A DNA stretch of 64,000 nt from Gammaproteobacteria bacterium (lineage in GTDB: Bacteria; Pseudomonadota; Gammaproteobacteria; DSM-16500), in contig JAHCAO010000002.1 of the NCBI GenBank assembly GCA_019634835.1, forward strand, positions 158,169 to 222,168, given 5' to 3'. Position 1 is the first letter of the stretch; every line of letters starts with the position of its first letter. The notes beneath the pieces were generated by a model, which was not told the DNA's origin, did no database searches, and saw nothing but the letters and a program-made list of their open reading frames with translations. Shown here one piece after another: positions 17,749-26,162 of the stretch. The translations under genes were made by a program, and so were the position numbers.

Positions 17749-18939
17749 CCGCAATGCTTCAATGGGGTTAAGCCGTGAGGCAAGATAGGCAGGATAAGAA
17801 CCAAAGAAGATACCAACAGTAACAGAGACAAAAAAACCAACTAAAGGCGGTAACAAAAAGAATGTAAATTGCCAATGCCAAATCACAGCAATGACATATG
17901 CAATTAAAACACCAATCAAAACACCTAATGTGCCGCCAACCAGTGATAACATGATGGCTTCCAGCAGAAATAATATACCTATGTCTCTACGTTTAGCCCC
18001 AACCGCCATTCGAATGCCAATTTCGCGGCGTCGTTCAAACACCGAAACTAACATTACATTCATCACACCAATACCGCCTACCACCAATGAGATACCACCA
18101 ATCAACCCAAGAAAAACGGTGAGGATATTGCTCTGTTTTTTCATTTTAGCAATTAATTCTTGTGCGCTGCGAAATGTAATTTGTTTTTCCGAAAGTAAAT
18201 TTGTTATCTTATGTGACACGCGCTCTTCAACTTGGGGAATTTCTGCTTGCTGCGATAATCGCATGATAATATTACTAATAGTTGCATATTTACTCACAAT
18301 GGTCGATGCCATAATGGGAACAAGGATTGAATTATCAATATTTGCATAAACAAAACTATTCTCTGGCCAAGCATCTGCAACCCCAATAATAACAAAAATA
18401 TTTTTACCAATTTGTAATTGCTGTCCTAAGGGTTCTTTGCTCGATATCTTTTTAAGTGCCGCATAGATATCATGTCCAATCACACAATAAAATTCATACT
18501 TATCAAAAATAGACACAAATCGTCCAGACTGCATTTTGATTTTTACAATATCCGCAAAACTGTCTGTGACACCTAAAATAATCCCATTAACTGGATTTCC
18601 ATTATATAAAATAGGGTGAAATAATTGCGTATAAGGCGCAACTTGCAAGATAGCAGCATCCGCTGTTGCCAAATCTAATGCTTGAGATAAGCTTAAAGTA
18701 TCTGCTCTTTCAGTCGTATCTGTACCATCTGCAGAAAAAACATTCACTGAAACAGCAAGTAAATCTGTCCCCAACATTTTAAATTGCTGCAGCGCTTCAT
18801 TAGTGGCTAACTGACCGCCCAATACCATCGCTACCACGGACGCAGTTCCCACTAGCACTCCTACTAATGCTAAAACAGACCGCAGCTTCGAAAAGTATAA
18901 ATTGAGTAATCCTTCTTTTGCATGCTCGATAAGTTTCAC
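17740..18939 (-). CDS. MacB-like ABC transporter permease (FtsX domain)
   Basis: A 399-residue protein with the MacB_PCD-FtsX layout: a first membrane helix at about 18-40, a periplasmic domain of about 220 residues, then three helices near 275-300, 325-350 and 360-385, with the FERRREIGIRMAVGAKRRDI cytoplasmic loop. It belongs to the efflux/lipoprotein-type mechanotransmission family. The ATPase and adaptor that normally sit beside it are not in this window; the upstream gene is the U-box protein. The start is a GTG at 18939 with a weak ribosome-binding site. Confidence 0.82.
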   Translation of the reverse strand: MKLIEHAKEGLLNLYFSKLRSVLALVGVLVGTASVVAMVLGGQLATNEALQQFKMLGTDLLAVSVNVFSADGTDTTERADTLSLSQALDLATADAAILQVAPYTQLFHPILYNGNPVNGIILGVTDSFADIVKIKMQSGRFVSIFDKYEFYCVIGHDIYAALKKISSKEPLGQQLQIGKNIFVIIGVADAWPENSFVYANIDNSILVPIMASTIVSKYATISNIIMRLSQQAEIPQVEERVSHKITNLLSEKQITFRSAQELIAKMKKQSNILTVFLGLIGGISLVVGGIGVMNVMLVSVFERRREIGIRMAVGAKRRDIGILFLLEAIMLSLVGGTLGVLIGVLIAYVIAVIWHWQFTFFLLPPLVGFFVSVTVGIFFGSYPAYLASRLNPIEALRSE

Positions 18940-19025
18940 GGCGTAAGTTTTTCCCTATTTTCATCGGGACTTGTTGACATATATTTTCTCCACTACCAGC
19001 AACCACATTTTTATTTTTATGCTGT

Positions 19026-19784
19026 TTACACCGTTAAGGACTTATATTCATATCTTTTTAACTCTTCTTCTTTATATGGTTTGCAAGGACGTCTAGTATG
19101 AAATAATCCTTGAAATTCCAATAACCTCTTTTTAGAAATTTCGCGGGGAAGCTCAGAAAGAGGTTTTTCTTGCATTTTACGCTCTACATCTTCAACCCAT
19201 TTCTGTATAACATTTTTAAAATCCCGATTCAGCACATATTCACTAACAGGTTTACGGGTGATAGGACAGAGTGGATTGTGTTCGTGTTTAAATAAAGCAA
19301 GAACAGAATCTTCCTCATAAGATTGAACAGAAGTATGATCTGAAGTAAGCAAAATAACTGGTCTGACCATAATTGACTGGCTAATAGGATCGATGAATTC
19401 ATGTGGGATTTTTCCAGTAAATCCTGCTTTTCTTAGCCGTTGCTCATATTCATTTTCTTGCACTTCTTCGGGTACCGATACAAGTTCAGGATAAGGTTGC
19501 GCGGGATTAATAGCATCATCAATTTCTTCACTAGACTCATCGTCATCATATTCAGGCAATTCTATGGCAGGTAATAAAGGTTTATTAGCACCCACATAAT
19601 AGCCAAGGGAAAAACAAGCCGCTCCAAATGCCAGAACAAGAGTAAAGTTAATAGTAGTAGAAGATAGACAGCAACCCACGATAAATTGATACAAATCAAC
19701 AAATTCTATTATATTATTCCCCGCATTAGCTTGAGTAGTTGCACTGAAATGATTATACATCTCTTCTATTACTCTATTTTGCAT
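19026..19784 (-). CDS. Membrane-anchored U-box domain protein, putative ubiquitin-ligase effector
   Basis: A 252-residue protein. A hydrophobic segment at about 43-66 (NFTLVLAFGAACFSLGYYVG) is followed by an acidic linker (79-92) and a U-box at about 127-200: IPHEFIDPISQSIMVRPVIL, then CPITRKPVSEYVLNRDFK and a final helix NVIQKWVEDVER. U-boxes recruit E2 ubiquitin-conjugating enzymes and are eukaryotic; in bacteria they occur in translocated effectors such as Legionella LubX. The basic and Glu-rich C-terminus could carry a Dot/Icm signal. It is 86 bp upstream of the permease gene on the same strand. Ligase activity and translocation are inferred. Confidence 0.78.
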   Translation of the reverse strand: MQNRVIEEMYNHFSATTQANAGNNIIEFVDLYQFIVGCCLSSTTINFTLVLAFGAACFSLGYYVGANKPLLPAIELPEYDDDESSEEIDDAINPAQPYPELVSVPEEVQENEYEQRLRKAGFTGKIPHEFIDPISQSIMVRPVILLTSDHTSVQSYEEDSVLALFKHEHNPLCPITRKPVSEYVLNRDFKNVIQKWVEDVERKMQEKPLSELPREISKKRLLEFQGLFHTRRPCKPYKEEELKRYEYKSLTV

Positions 19785-19894
19785 AGTTTCTCTTCCTACA
19801 TAATTTTTATGACTCGTTGAACCTAAACTTTATTGTCAGAATATACCATCTTTGGTAGTATTTTGACCCATTATAATTGAAAGGCATAAGCAGG

Positions 19895-20617
19895 ATGTGG
19901 TACCTAGTGAATAGCCTCGTGTCTCCAAAGAAATTTTTCCATCTATCCAGCAAGATGATTCCCTGGCTAACCGCTTTATTCATTTTATCATTCACCTATG
20001 GAATCATTGGCGGATTGATTCTTGCCCCCGCTGATTATTTGCAAGGTAATGGGTTTCGTATCCTCTATGTGCATGCCCCTTCTGCATTCTTATCATTATT
20101 TATTTATGTTGTTATGGCCGTAGCAGCTTTTTCGAGCATTGTTTGGCGGCTTAAGCTGGCCTTTCTTGTCATCCGGCATAGTGCTCCCATTGGCATGGGA
20201 TTCACGCTATTAGCCTTGATTACTGGCTGTCTATGGGGCAAACCCATGTGGGGAACTTGGTGGATTTGGGATGCTCGTCTCACCTCCGAACTGATTCTTT
20301 TCTTTCTTTATATTGGTATCATTCTTTTTCAGTCTGCCATTTCACAAAAACGTTCCGGTAACCGCGCCCTAGCTATCCTGATCTTAGTCGGCTTTATTGA
20401 TATCCCTATTATTCATTACTCTGTGTACTGGTGGAACACACTGCACCAAGGTGCCACATTAAAATTATTTACTCCATCTGCGATTGATTCCACTATGCTC
20501 TATCCACTACTAGCAATGATCTCTGCATTCGTCATTTATTATGCGATCATACTTTTCTTGCGTATGGGCTATGAATTAACTGCTATCGACGCTAATCATC
20601 ATTGGTTAAAGGAGTAG
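19895..20617 (+). CDS. ccmC: Cytochrome c maturation protein CcmC
   Basis: A 240-residue inner-membrane heme-handling protein with six membrane segments and the tryptophan-rich WGTWWIWDARLTSELIL motif that binds heme. VHAPSA and the later HYSVYWWNTLHQG carry the external histidines. CcmC loads heme onto CcmE. The ATG at 19895 has GAAAGG upstream; a TTG 18 bp earlier is less likely. It heads ccmCDEFGH; ccmA and ccmB, usually upstream, are not here. Confidence 0.95.
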   Translation: MWYLVNSLVSPKKFFHLSSKMIPWLTALFILSFTYGIIGGLILAPADYLQGNGFRILYVHAPSAFLSLFIYVVMAVAAFSSIVWRLKLAFLVIRHSAPIGMGFTLLALITGCLWGKPMWGTWWIWDARLTSELILFFLYIGIILFQSAISQKRSGNRALAILILVGFIDIPIIHYSVYWWNTLHQGATLKLFTPSAIDSTMLYPLLAMISAFVIYYAIILFLRMGYELTAIDANHHWLKE

Positions 20618-20621
20618 CGCC

Positions 20622-20777
20622 ATGTTCTCATTTTTACTCGATTTTCTTCATATGGGCGGCTACGGATTCTATATTTGGAGCGCATATGGATGCGTATTCA
20701 TATTTTTATTCATGCAATGGATTTTCCCATGGCGTCGTTGGAAACGATATTTGCGCGAACAAAGTACAAAATCATGA
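20622..20777 (+). CDS. ccmD: Heme exporter subunit CcmD
   Basis: A 51-residue single-span membrane protein, typical for CcmD: MFSFLLDFLHMGGYGFYIW, a membrane helix, then a basic tail (WRRWKRYLREQ). The FLxMGGYxxYIW pattern is diagnostic. CcmD holds CcmC and CcmE together for heme release. It starts 4 bp after ccmC and its stop overlaps the ccmE start as ATGA. Confidence 0.93.
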   Translation: MFSFLLDFLHMGGYGFYIWSAYGCVFIFLFMQWIFPWRRWKRYLREQSTKS

Positions 20778-21178
20778 ATAAAATTCATAAGCGACGAATA
20801 TATTATATTGGTTTACTTACTCTTGGTCTTACTATAGCTACCAGTTTGATCTTGTATGCCTTGAAACAAAATATTAATGCTTTCCTCACTCCAGACCAGA
20901 TAACCCATGCACATTTTATTGCGGATCGTCATTTTCGTTTGGGCGGCATGGTAAAAAAAGGTTCTCTTATACACAATAAAACGGGGCTGGGAGTAGAGTT
21001 TATTGTCACTGATTTTAAACATGAATTAAAAGTACGTTATGTCGGAATACTGCCTGACTTATTCCGTGAAGGTAAGGGTGTCATTGCTGAAGGTAACTTG
21101 AACACACAGGGTATATTTGTCGCAAATCAAGTGCTAGCCAAGCATGATGAAAATTACATGCCTAAAACTCGGCTGTAA
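20774..21178 (+). CDS. ccmE: Periplasmic heme chaperone CcmE
   Basis: A 134-residue protein with an N-terminal membrane anchor (about 9-29) and an OB-fold heme chaperone domain. The heme-binding histidine lies in VLAKHDENYMPK, and FRLGGMVKKGS and VRYVGILPDLFREGKGVIAEG are family signatures. The start at 20774 (MNKIHKRR) is fixed by the ATGA overlap with ccmD. Confidence 0.95.
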   Translation: MNKIHKRRIYYIGLLTLGLTIATSLILYALKQNINAFLTPDQITHAHFIADRHFRLGGMVKKGSLIHNKTGLGVEFIVTDFKHELKVRYVGILPDLFREGKGVIAEGNLNTQGIFVANQVLAKHDENYMPKTRL

Positions 21179-21210
21179 GCAGCTGAGTTGACGCAATAGA
21201 CTATAAGAGT

Positions 21211-21252
21211 AGGAATTCTCGCTGAAGATGGTTACCTTCAGCGAGAATTCCT
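21211..21252. other. 17-bp stem-loop between ccmE and ccmF
   Basis: Perfect arms aggaattctcgctgaag (21211-21227) and cttcagcgagaattcct (21236-21252) with an 8-nt loop. It lies inside the ccm operon and lacks a U-tract. A likely effect is to protect or separate mRNA segments so that CcmE and CcmF are made in different amounts. Confidence 0.6.
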
Positions 21253-21269
21253 GTACTAAGAGAATAACC

Positions 21270-23156
21270 ATGATCAGATTACTCGGCGAAATTTCTTTAT
21301 TCTTCGCTTTGTTTTTTTCCTTCACACAAAGTGTGTTACCACTAGTTAGTTATTGGCGTAAAAATCCCTATGGACTTGCTTTAGCACGTCCGAGTGCATG
21401 GGGGCAATGTATTTTCATTATGGTCGCTTATGTGTTAATGACCATTGCATTTGGTATTAGTGATTTTTCTATTGCTTATGTCGCTGAAAATTCACATCCC
21501 TCTCTGCCACTGATGTATCGATTAACTGCTGTGTGGGGAGCACATGAAGGTTCTATATTATTATGGATTTTAATTCTCAATATCTGGACAACTGTGTTTA
21601 GCCTAGGATCTGTTAATAACTACAAGACTCTCACACTCGCTATTCTCGGGCTAATCAGTTTATGTTTCTTATGTTTTTTATTGTTAACCTCCAATCCTTT
21701 TTTACCCACGCTAAAATTACAAACAGGGCGTGATCTCAATCCATTGCTACAAGATTTCGGGTTTGTCATTCATCCCCCTATGTTATATGCCGGATATGTA
21801 GGTTTCTCTGTTGCCTTTGCGATGACACAAGCCGCTTTAATCCGCGGTAAATTAGATTATGTTTGGGCAACCACTACACGTCAATTTGCCACAGCTGCAT
21901 GGTGTTTTCTCACCTTTGGCATTACGTTGGGCAGTTGGTGGGCTTATCGCGTATTAGGATGGGGTGGGTTTTGGTTTTGGGATCCCGTTGAAAATGCCTC
22001 GCTTTTACCATGGCTCTCCGGCACTGCGCTAATACATGTGCTGATTCTCTGCGAAAAGCGTGATAGTGCAAAAGAGTGGGCAGCATTACTTTCCATTATA
22101 AGTTTTGCACTCAGTCTGTTAGGAACATTCTTAGTACGTTCTGGTGTGTTGGTATCTGCTCACACCTTCGCAAATGATCCAGCACGCGGTATATTTTTAT
22201 TATTATTACTCGCTATTTTGATTACCGTTGCACTTGTAGTTTATGTTACACGTATTTCACAATGCTCCATATCGCACTCAACACGTTTTTTCTTATTATC
22301 GCGTGAAATGGCATTACTATTAAATAGCGCTTTATTATTCATCGCGATGGCGACCGTATTGCTAGGAACACTATACCCTCTAATACTAGATGCCTTGCAA
22401 CTTGGTGCCATCTCTGTTGGCGCACCCTACTTCAACACAGTCATGATGCCACTAGTTTTTATTTTAATGATACTCATGGGACTGGGTGTACTTGCTCATT
22501 GGCAGCAGCAATCTTTAAAAAATTTATGGTCACAGGCATGGAAAAAATTTTTCTTTAGCATCATTGGCGCTGTTATTTTGCTATGGTGTGTCGCTGGTCA
22601 ACTCAATATTATTGCTATCATCAGTTTGAGTTTAAGTTTTTGGATCATCATGAGTATCACGAACAGCATACGACTTTTACCTGGCATGTCACTTGCACAC
22701 ACAGGTTTCGCCATTTTAATGATAGGCATTATGTTATCTAGCATACTAAACCAAGAACATGATGTTCGTATTAAACCAGGTGATGTAACTACTATTGGAC
22801 CATATCAATTTTATTTTCTAAACACTCAAGGAATCAATGGACCCAACTATCGCGGAATTCAAGCCGAATTTGAAGTCACCAAAAATCGGCGTCATATCGC
22901 TAACCTGCGCCCAGAAAAACGAATTTATACTGTCCGCGAGATGGTGATGACTAAAGTTGATATACATCCCAGTATTTTCCGCGACCTCTACATAGCATTA
23001 GGCGAACCGTTAAACGAAGATTATTGGTCAGTAAGACTTTATTACAAACCTTTTGTACGCTGGATATGGTTTGGCGGCATCATCATGATGATGGGCGGAC
23101 TGTTATCGATCATAAAACGCAAAGAAAATATCTTAAAAAAACGAGTGGAAAAATAA
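21270..23156 (+). CDS. ccmF: Heme lyase subunit CcmF
   Basis: A 628-residue polytopic membrane protein with the WWD heme motif GGFWFWDPVENASLLPWL, conserved FLTSNPF...PTL and PLLQDFGFVIHPPMLYAGYVG segments and about 14 membrane spans. It joins heme from CcmE to apocytochrome c together with CcmH. I chose ATG 21270 (MIRLLGEISLFF); a GTG/TTG start 42 bp upstream would fall in the hairpin. It is 2 bp from ccmG. Confidence 0.95.
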   Translation: MIRLLGEISLFFALFFSFTQSVLPLVSYWRKNPYGLALARPSAWGQCIFIMVAYVLMTIAFGISDFSIAYVAENSHPSLPLMYRLTAVWGAHEGSILLWILILNIWTTVFSLGSVNNYKTLTLAILGLISLCFLCFLLLTSNPFLPTLKLQTGRDLNPLLQDFGFVIHPPMLYAGYVGFSVAFAMTQAALIRGKLDYVWATTTRQFATAAWCFLTFGITLGSWWAYRVLGWGGFWFWDPVENASLLPWLSGTALIHVLILCEKRDSAKEWAALLSIISFALSLLGTFLVRSGVLVSAHTFANDPARGIFLLLLLAILITVALVVYVTRISQCSISHSTRFFLLSREMALLLNSALLFIAMATVLLGTLYPLILDALQLGAISVGAPYFNTVMMPLVFILMILMGLGVLAHWQQQSLKNLWSQAWKKFFFSIIGAVILLWCVAGQLNIIAIISLSLSFWIIMSITNSIRLLPGMSLAHTGFAILMIGIMLSSILNQEHDVRIKPGDVTTIGPYQFYFLNTQGINGPNYRGIQAEFEVTKNRRHIANLRPEKRIYTVREMVMTKVDIHPSIFRDLYIALGEPLNEDYWSVRLYYKPFVRWIWFGGIIMMMGGLLSIIKRKENILKKRVEK

Positions 23157-23157
23157 C

Positions 23158-23694
23158 ATGAATCAACTATATTTATTAAAAAAAATCATTCCTTTCTTGG
23201 CATTATTTGCATTATTGGTCTTATTAAGCTGGGAACTATTTTATTCAAAACCCCGTGAACTACCTTCTGCTTTAATTGGAGAAAATATTCCTTCCTTTAC
23301 GCTTCCTAATTTATTTCCTGCACAATCCTCATTGACGAATAAAGCATTGGCTTCAGGGCATGTCGTACTATTAAATGTCTGGGCAACTTGGTGTGAAGCA
23401 TGTCAGTATGAACATGCTATGTTAATGAAAATTAGTCATGAATATCATATACCTATTTACAGTATTGATTACAAAGACAACACCGCAGACGCTATTCATT
23501 GGCTAGAAAAAAATGGTAATCCCTATTTATTAACAGGCGATGATAAAACAGGAGACGTTGCTATCGATCTTGGCGTATATGGCACACCTGAAACATTTGT
23601 AGTAAATCCAGCAGGAAAAATTATTTACCGCCACATAGGGGTGATAGATCAAAAAGTGTGGGACGAGATATTATCTCCTTTGATTAAAACATGA
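23158..23694 (+). CDS. ccmG: Thiol:disulfide interchange protein CcmG/DsbE
   Basis: A 178-residue periplasmic thioredoxin-fold protein with one N-terminal membrane anchor (about 12-28). The active site is WCEAC in NVWATWCEACQYEH, where CcmG more often has WCPTC/WCPSC, and the cis-Pro loop is GTPETFVV. It keeps the CxxCH cysteines of apocytochrome c reduced. Length is normal. Confidence 0.93.
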   Translation: MNQLYLLKKIIPFLALFALLVLLSWELFYSKPRELPSALIGENIPSFTLPNLFPAQSSLTNKALASGHVVLLNVWATWCEACQYEHAMLMKISHEYHIPIYSIDYKDNTADAIHWLEKNGNPYLLTGDDKTGDVAIDLGVYGTPETFVVNPAGKIIYRHIGVIDQKVWDEILSPLIKT

Positions 23695-23702
23695 GGCAAT
23701 AA

Positions 23703-24131
23703 ATGTCTTTTACAAGAAAAAGAATACTACGGTTAATTTCTTTTTTTCTATTGATATTGAATCATGCTGTTATCGCATCAGGGCAAGATATTTATCCATT
23801 TACTTCTATAGTTGACTCAGCACGATTTCAAGCACTCACAAAAGAAATACGTTGCGTAGTTTGTCAAAATCAAAATATCGCCGATTCTAATGCGCCGCTC
23901 GCAAATGATCTGCGTAAAAAAATCTATCAAATGATTTTAGATAATAAATCAAATGAAGAAATTAAAAATTTCCTGGTAAAACGTTATGGTGAATATATTT
24001 TATTACAACCCCGATTCAACAAAATCACTATTGTTTTATGGATGTTTCCACTTGTTGGATTAATATTAATTTTCTTCATTTTGCTTCGTTTTTTTAAGCG
24101 ACAACACACCGCCATTCATCGTTCATGTTAA
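23703..24131 (+). CDS. ccmH: Cytochrome c maturation protein CcmH
   Basis: A 142-residue protein with an N-terminal signal/anchor, the redox motif RCVVCQNQNIADSNAPLA (CxxC) and a C-terminal membrane helix (about 103-127). This is the short CcmH without the TPR domain (CcmI) fused in E. coli. It probably receives the apocytochrome thiol for ligation with CcmF. The operon appears to end here; a CcmI gene does not follow. Confidence 0.93.
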   Translation: MSFTRKRILRLISFFLLILNHAVIASGQDIYPFTSIVDSARFQALTKEIRCVVCQNQNIADSNAPLANDLRKKIYQMILDNKSNEEIKNFLVKRYGEYILLQPRFNKITIVLWMFPLVGLILIFFILLRFFKRQHTAIHRSC

Positions 24132-24194
24132 ACCACTTCATCATATAAACGGCAAATTTTAATTATGGTATATTACCGGTAACATTGACATTAT

Positions 24195-24590
24195 TTATAA
24201 AGGCTGTAATTTGTTATCATCATTATTGTCCTTATCTATATCTGCCTCTTCTTCCTTTGATGGGTTACACTTAAAAAAATAGCTCTTATCTTTGCGCTGC
24301 CTTTCAAAATTGTTCTTAGGCAGGACTCCCCCTGTATACTTTCTAAAAATCCTGTCAATGGCAGAAACACGGGCTTCTTCTTCAGCATCGTTCCTGACAT
24401 ACATGACTCCACATGAAGTCACGTATGGAAGTAACTCTTTTTTCTTTGGGATATCAATAGGAAGAGATTGTTCAGGAATATTATCCCGAGTATCTTGTAA
24501 ATCTTTCGCTTGAGAATATTTTAAGCTATCTTTCTCAGGATCGTCATCTGGCTTGCGTGTCCTTGTACGAGGATACATAGTCGGCTCCAT
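24195..24590 (-). CDS. Hypothetical charged protein
   Basis: A 131-residue protein I do not recognise. It is hydrophilic, with an Arg/Lys/Asp-rich start (TRTRKPDDDPEKD), one short less polar stretch (LPYVTSCGVMYVRN) and a Lys/Glu/Asp-rich end (EEEADIDKDNNDD). There is no signal peptide or membrane segment. An isolated small, charged protein with an acidic C-terminal block is the sort of gene that encodes Dot/Icm substrates in Legionellales, but no homology supports this. The ATG at 24590 has a weak ribosome-binding site. Confidence 0.55.
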   Translation of the reverse strand: MEPTMYPRTRTRKPDDDPEKDSLKYSQAKDLQDTRDNIPEQSLPIDIPKKKELLPYVTSCGVMYVRNDAEEEARVSAIDRIFRKYTGGVLPKNNFERQRKDKSYFFKCNPSKEEEADIDKDNNDDNKLQPL

Positions 24591-24688
24591 TGTTATGTAA
24601 TCCTTTTGACTATATGCTTAACAACTTAAAATAATATTAATATTAAAGTAAGATCGGTCAAAATAGAGTTAGATTAAAGGAACGCCGC

Positions 24689-25165
24689 ATGCACCTTAAA
24701 GAAAGTATTCAATTAATTAAACCGACACGCAAGCATGTCCTGATTGGATGGCGAGAGTGGGTTGGCTTGCCTAGTTTAGGCATTAGTAAAATTAAAGCAA
24801 AAATAGATACGGGTGCTCGTACTTCTGCACTACATGCTTTTTCGCTACGACCGTTCGTTGAAAATAATAAAAACAAAATCCGCTTTGACATTCACCCACT
24901 ACAGCACAACACAGATAATACCATTACCTGCACCGCTGATATCGTGGACAAACGGCTGGTAACAGATTCAGGCGGCCATGAAGAAGAACGCTATGTTATC
25001 CAAACACCCATTACAATTGCTGGACAAACTTGGTCAATTGAGATTACCCTCACCGAGCGAGAAAATATGTTATTTCGAATGTTGTTAGGCAGAAGCGCTC
25101 TACGTAAGCGTTTTATTGTTAACCCAGCTCGTTCTTTTGTGACAACTAAGGCTAATGAAAAATGA
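24689..25165 (+). CDS. RimB-like retropepsin-type protease paired with RimK
   Basis: A 158-residue member of the family long called ATP-dependent zinc protease. The core [15 protein letters not shown] carries the DTGA motif of retropepsin-like aspartic proteases, with [11 protein letters not shown] near the end. In other bacteria the RimB partner trims the poly-glutamate tails that RimK adds to ribosomal protein S6. The stop overlaps the rimK start (ATGA), which supports that pairing. Confidence 0.82.
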   Translation: MHLKESIQLIKPTRKHVLIGWREWVGLPSLGISKIKAKIDTGARTSALHAFSLRPFVENNKNKIRFDIHPLQHNTDNTITCTADIVDKRLVTDSGGHEEERYVIQTPITIAGQTWSIEITLTERENMLFRMLLGRSALRKRFIVNPARSFVTTKANEK

Positions 25166-26070
25166 AAATTGTGATTTTATCGAGGAAACATAATCTTTAT
25201 TCTACTCAACGATTGATTGAAGCTGCGCAAGCGCGCGGTCATAGCGCTAACACCATTGATACAATGCGATGCTATATGAATATCACTTCAGCCCGTCCTA
25301 CCATTCATTATAAAGGTAATGAGTTAGAACAATATGATGCTGTCATTCCACGTATTGGCGCTTCTGTTACCTTTTATGGTGCAGCAGTTGTCAGACAACT
25401 TGAAATGATGGGTGTATTTTGCGTCAATGATTCCGTTGCGATTACACGCGGCCGTGACAAATTACGTTCTTTGCAATTATTATCCAAAAAAGGCATAGGG
25501 CTACCTATTACAGGATTTGCACATTCCCTTGATGAAATAAAAGACCTTATCAAAATGGTTGGAGGCCCACCACTTATCATAAAATTTTTAGAAGGAACAC
25601 AAGGTATCGGCGTGATTTTAGTCGAAACCACAAAAGCTGCTCGCAGTGTCCTGGAAGCATTTCTAGGTCTTAAAGTGAATATTATGGTGCAAGAATACAT
25701 CAAAGAAGCAGGCGGTGCCGATATTCGCTGTTTTGTAGTGGGTGGAAAAGTGGTTGCTGCCATGCAACGCCAAGCCAAATCTCCTGAGGAATTTCGTTCT
25801 AATTTACATCGTGGGGGCATCGCCACGCCTATTGATATCACTGAAGAAGAAAGAAACATGGCGGTCCGCACTGCGCACATCATTGGATTAAATGTTGCTG
25901 GCATCGATATTGTTCGTTCTAACCGGGGCCCTTTGATTATGGAAGTCAATGCCTCCCCTGGCTTAGAAGGCATAGAAAAAACAACTGGTATCGATGTCGC
26001 CAGTGAAATCATTAAATTTATTGAGAGTGGTATAGATAATAATGACAAAGACAGGCGATCAAGAGGATAA
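25162..26070 (+). CDS. rimK: RimK, S6 glutamate ligase
   Basis: A 302-residue ATP-grasp ligase. It has the RimK N-terminal domain ([12 protein letters not shown]), ATP-grasp signatures [40 protein letters not shown] and the Mg-binding [14 protein letters not shown]. It adds glutamates to the C-terminus of ribosomal protein S6 and may affect which mRNAs are translated. Length matches E. coli RimK (300). Confidence 0.94.
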   Translation: MKIVILSRKHNLYSTQRLIEAAQARGHSANTIDTMRCYMNITSARPTIHYKGNELEQYDAVIPRIGASVTFYGAAVVRQLEMMGVFCVNDSVAITRGRDKLRSLQLLSKKGIGLPITGFAHSLDEIKDLIKMVGGPPLIIKFLEGTQGIGVILVETTKAARSVLEAFLGLKVNIMVQEYIKEAGGADIRCFVVGGKVVAAMQRQAKSPEEFRSNLHRGGIATPIDITEEERNMAVRTAHIIGLNVAGIDIVRSNRGPLIMEVNASPGLEGIEKTTGIDVASEIIKFIESGIDNNDKDRRSRG

Positions 26071-26111
26071 AAAAGGGTGCATGAAGAAGGATATTTTGTA
26101 TGGACCATTCA

Positions 26112-26133
26112 CTCGCAGACAGGAGTCTGCGAG
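26112..26133. terminator. Stem-loop between convergent rimK and DUF1704 genes
   Basis: A 9-bp perfect stem (ctcgcagac and gtctgcgag) with a 4-nt loop lies in the 92-bp convergent gap. No U-tract is seen on either strand, so a terminator role rests on position alone. Confidence 0.45.
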
Positions 26134-26162
26134 AGCAAAACCCAATCCAGGTTTCACTCCAC

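Noticed and set aside
21211..21252. Terminator splitting the ccm operon
   Set aside because: No U-tract follows and ccmF starts 18 bp later without a visible promoter.
25374..26108. Long open frame (244 codons) antisense to rimK
   Set aside because: It mirrors the rimK coding frame, has no ribosome-binding site and gives a Ser/Pro-rich composition typical of antisense shadow frames.
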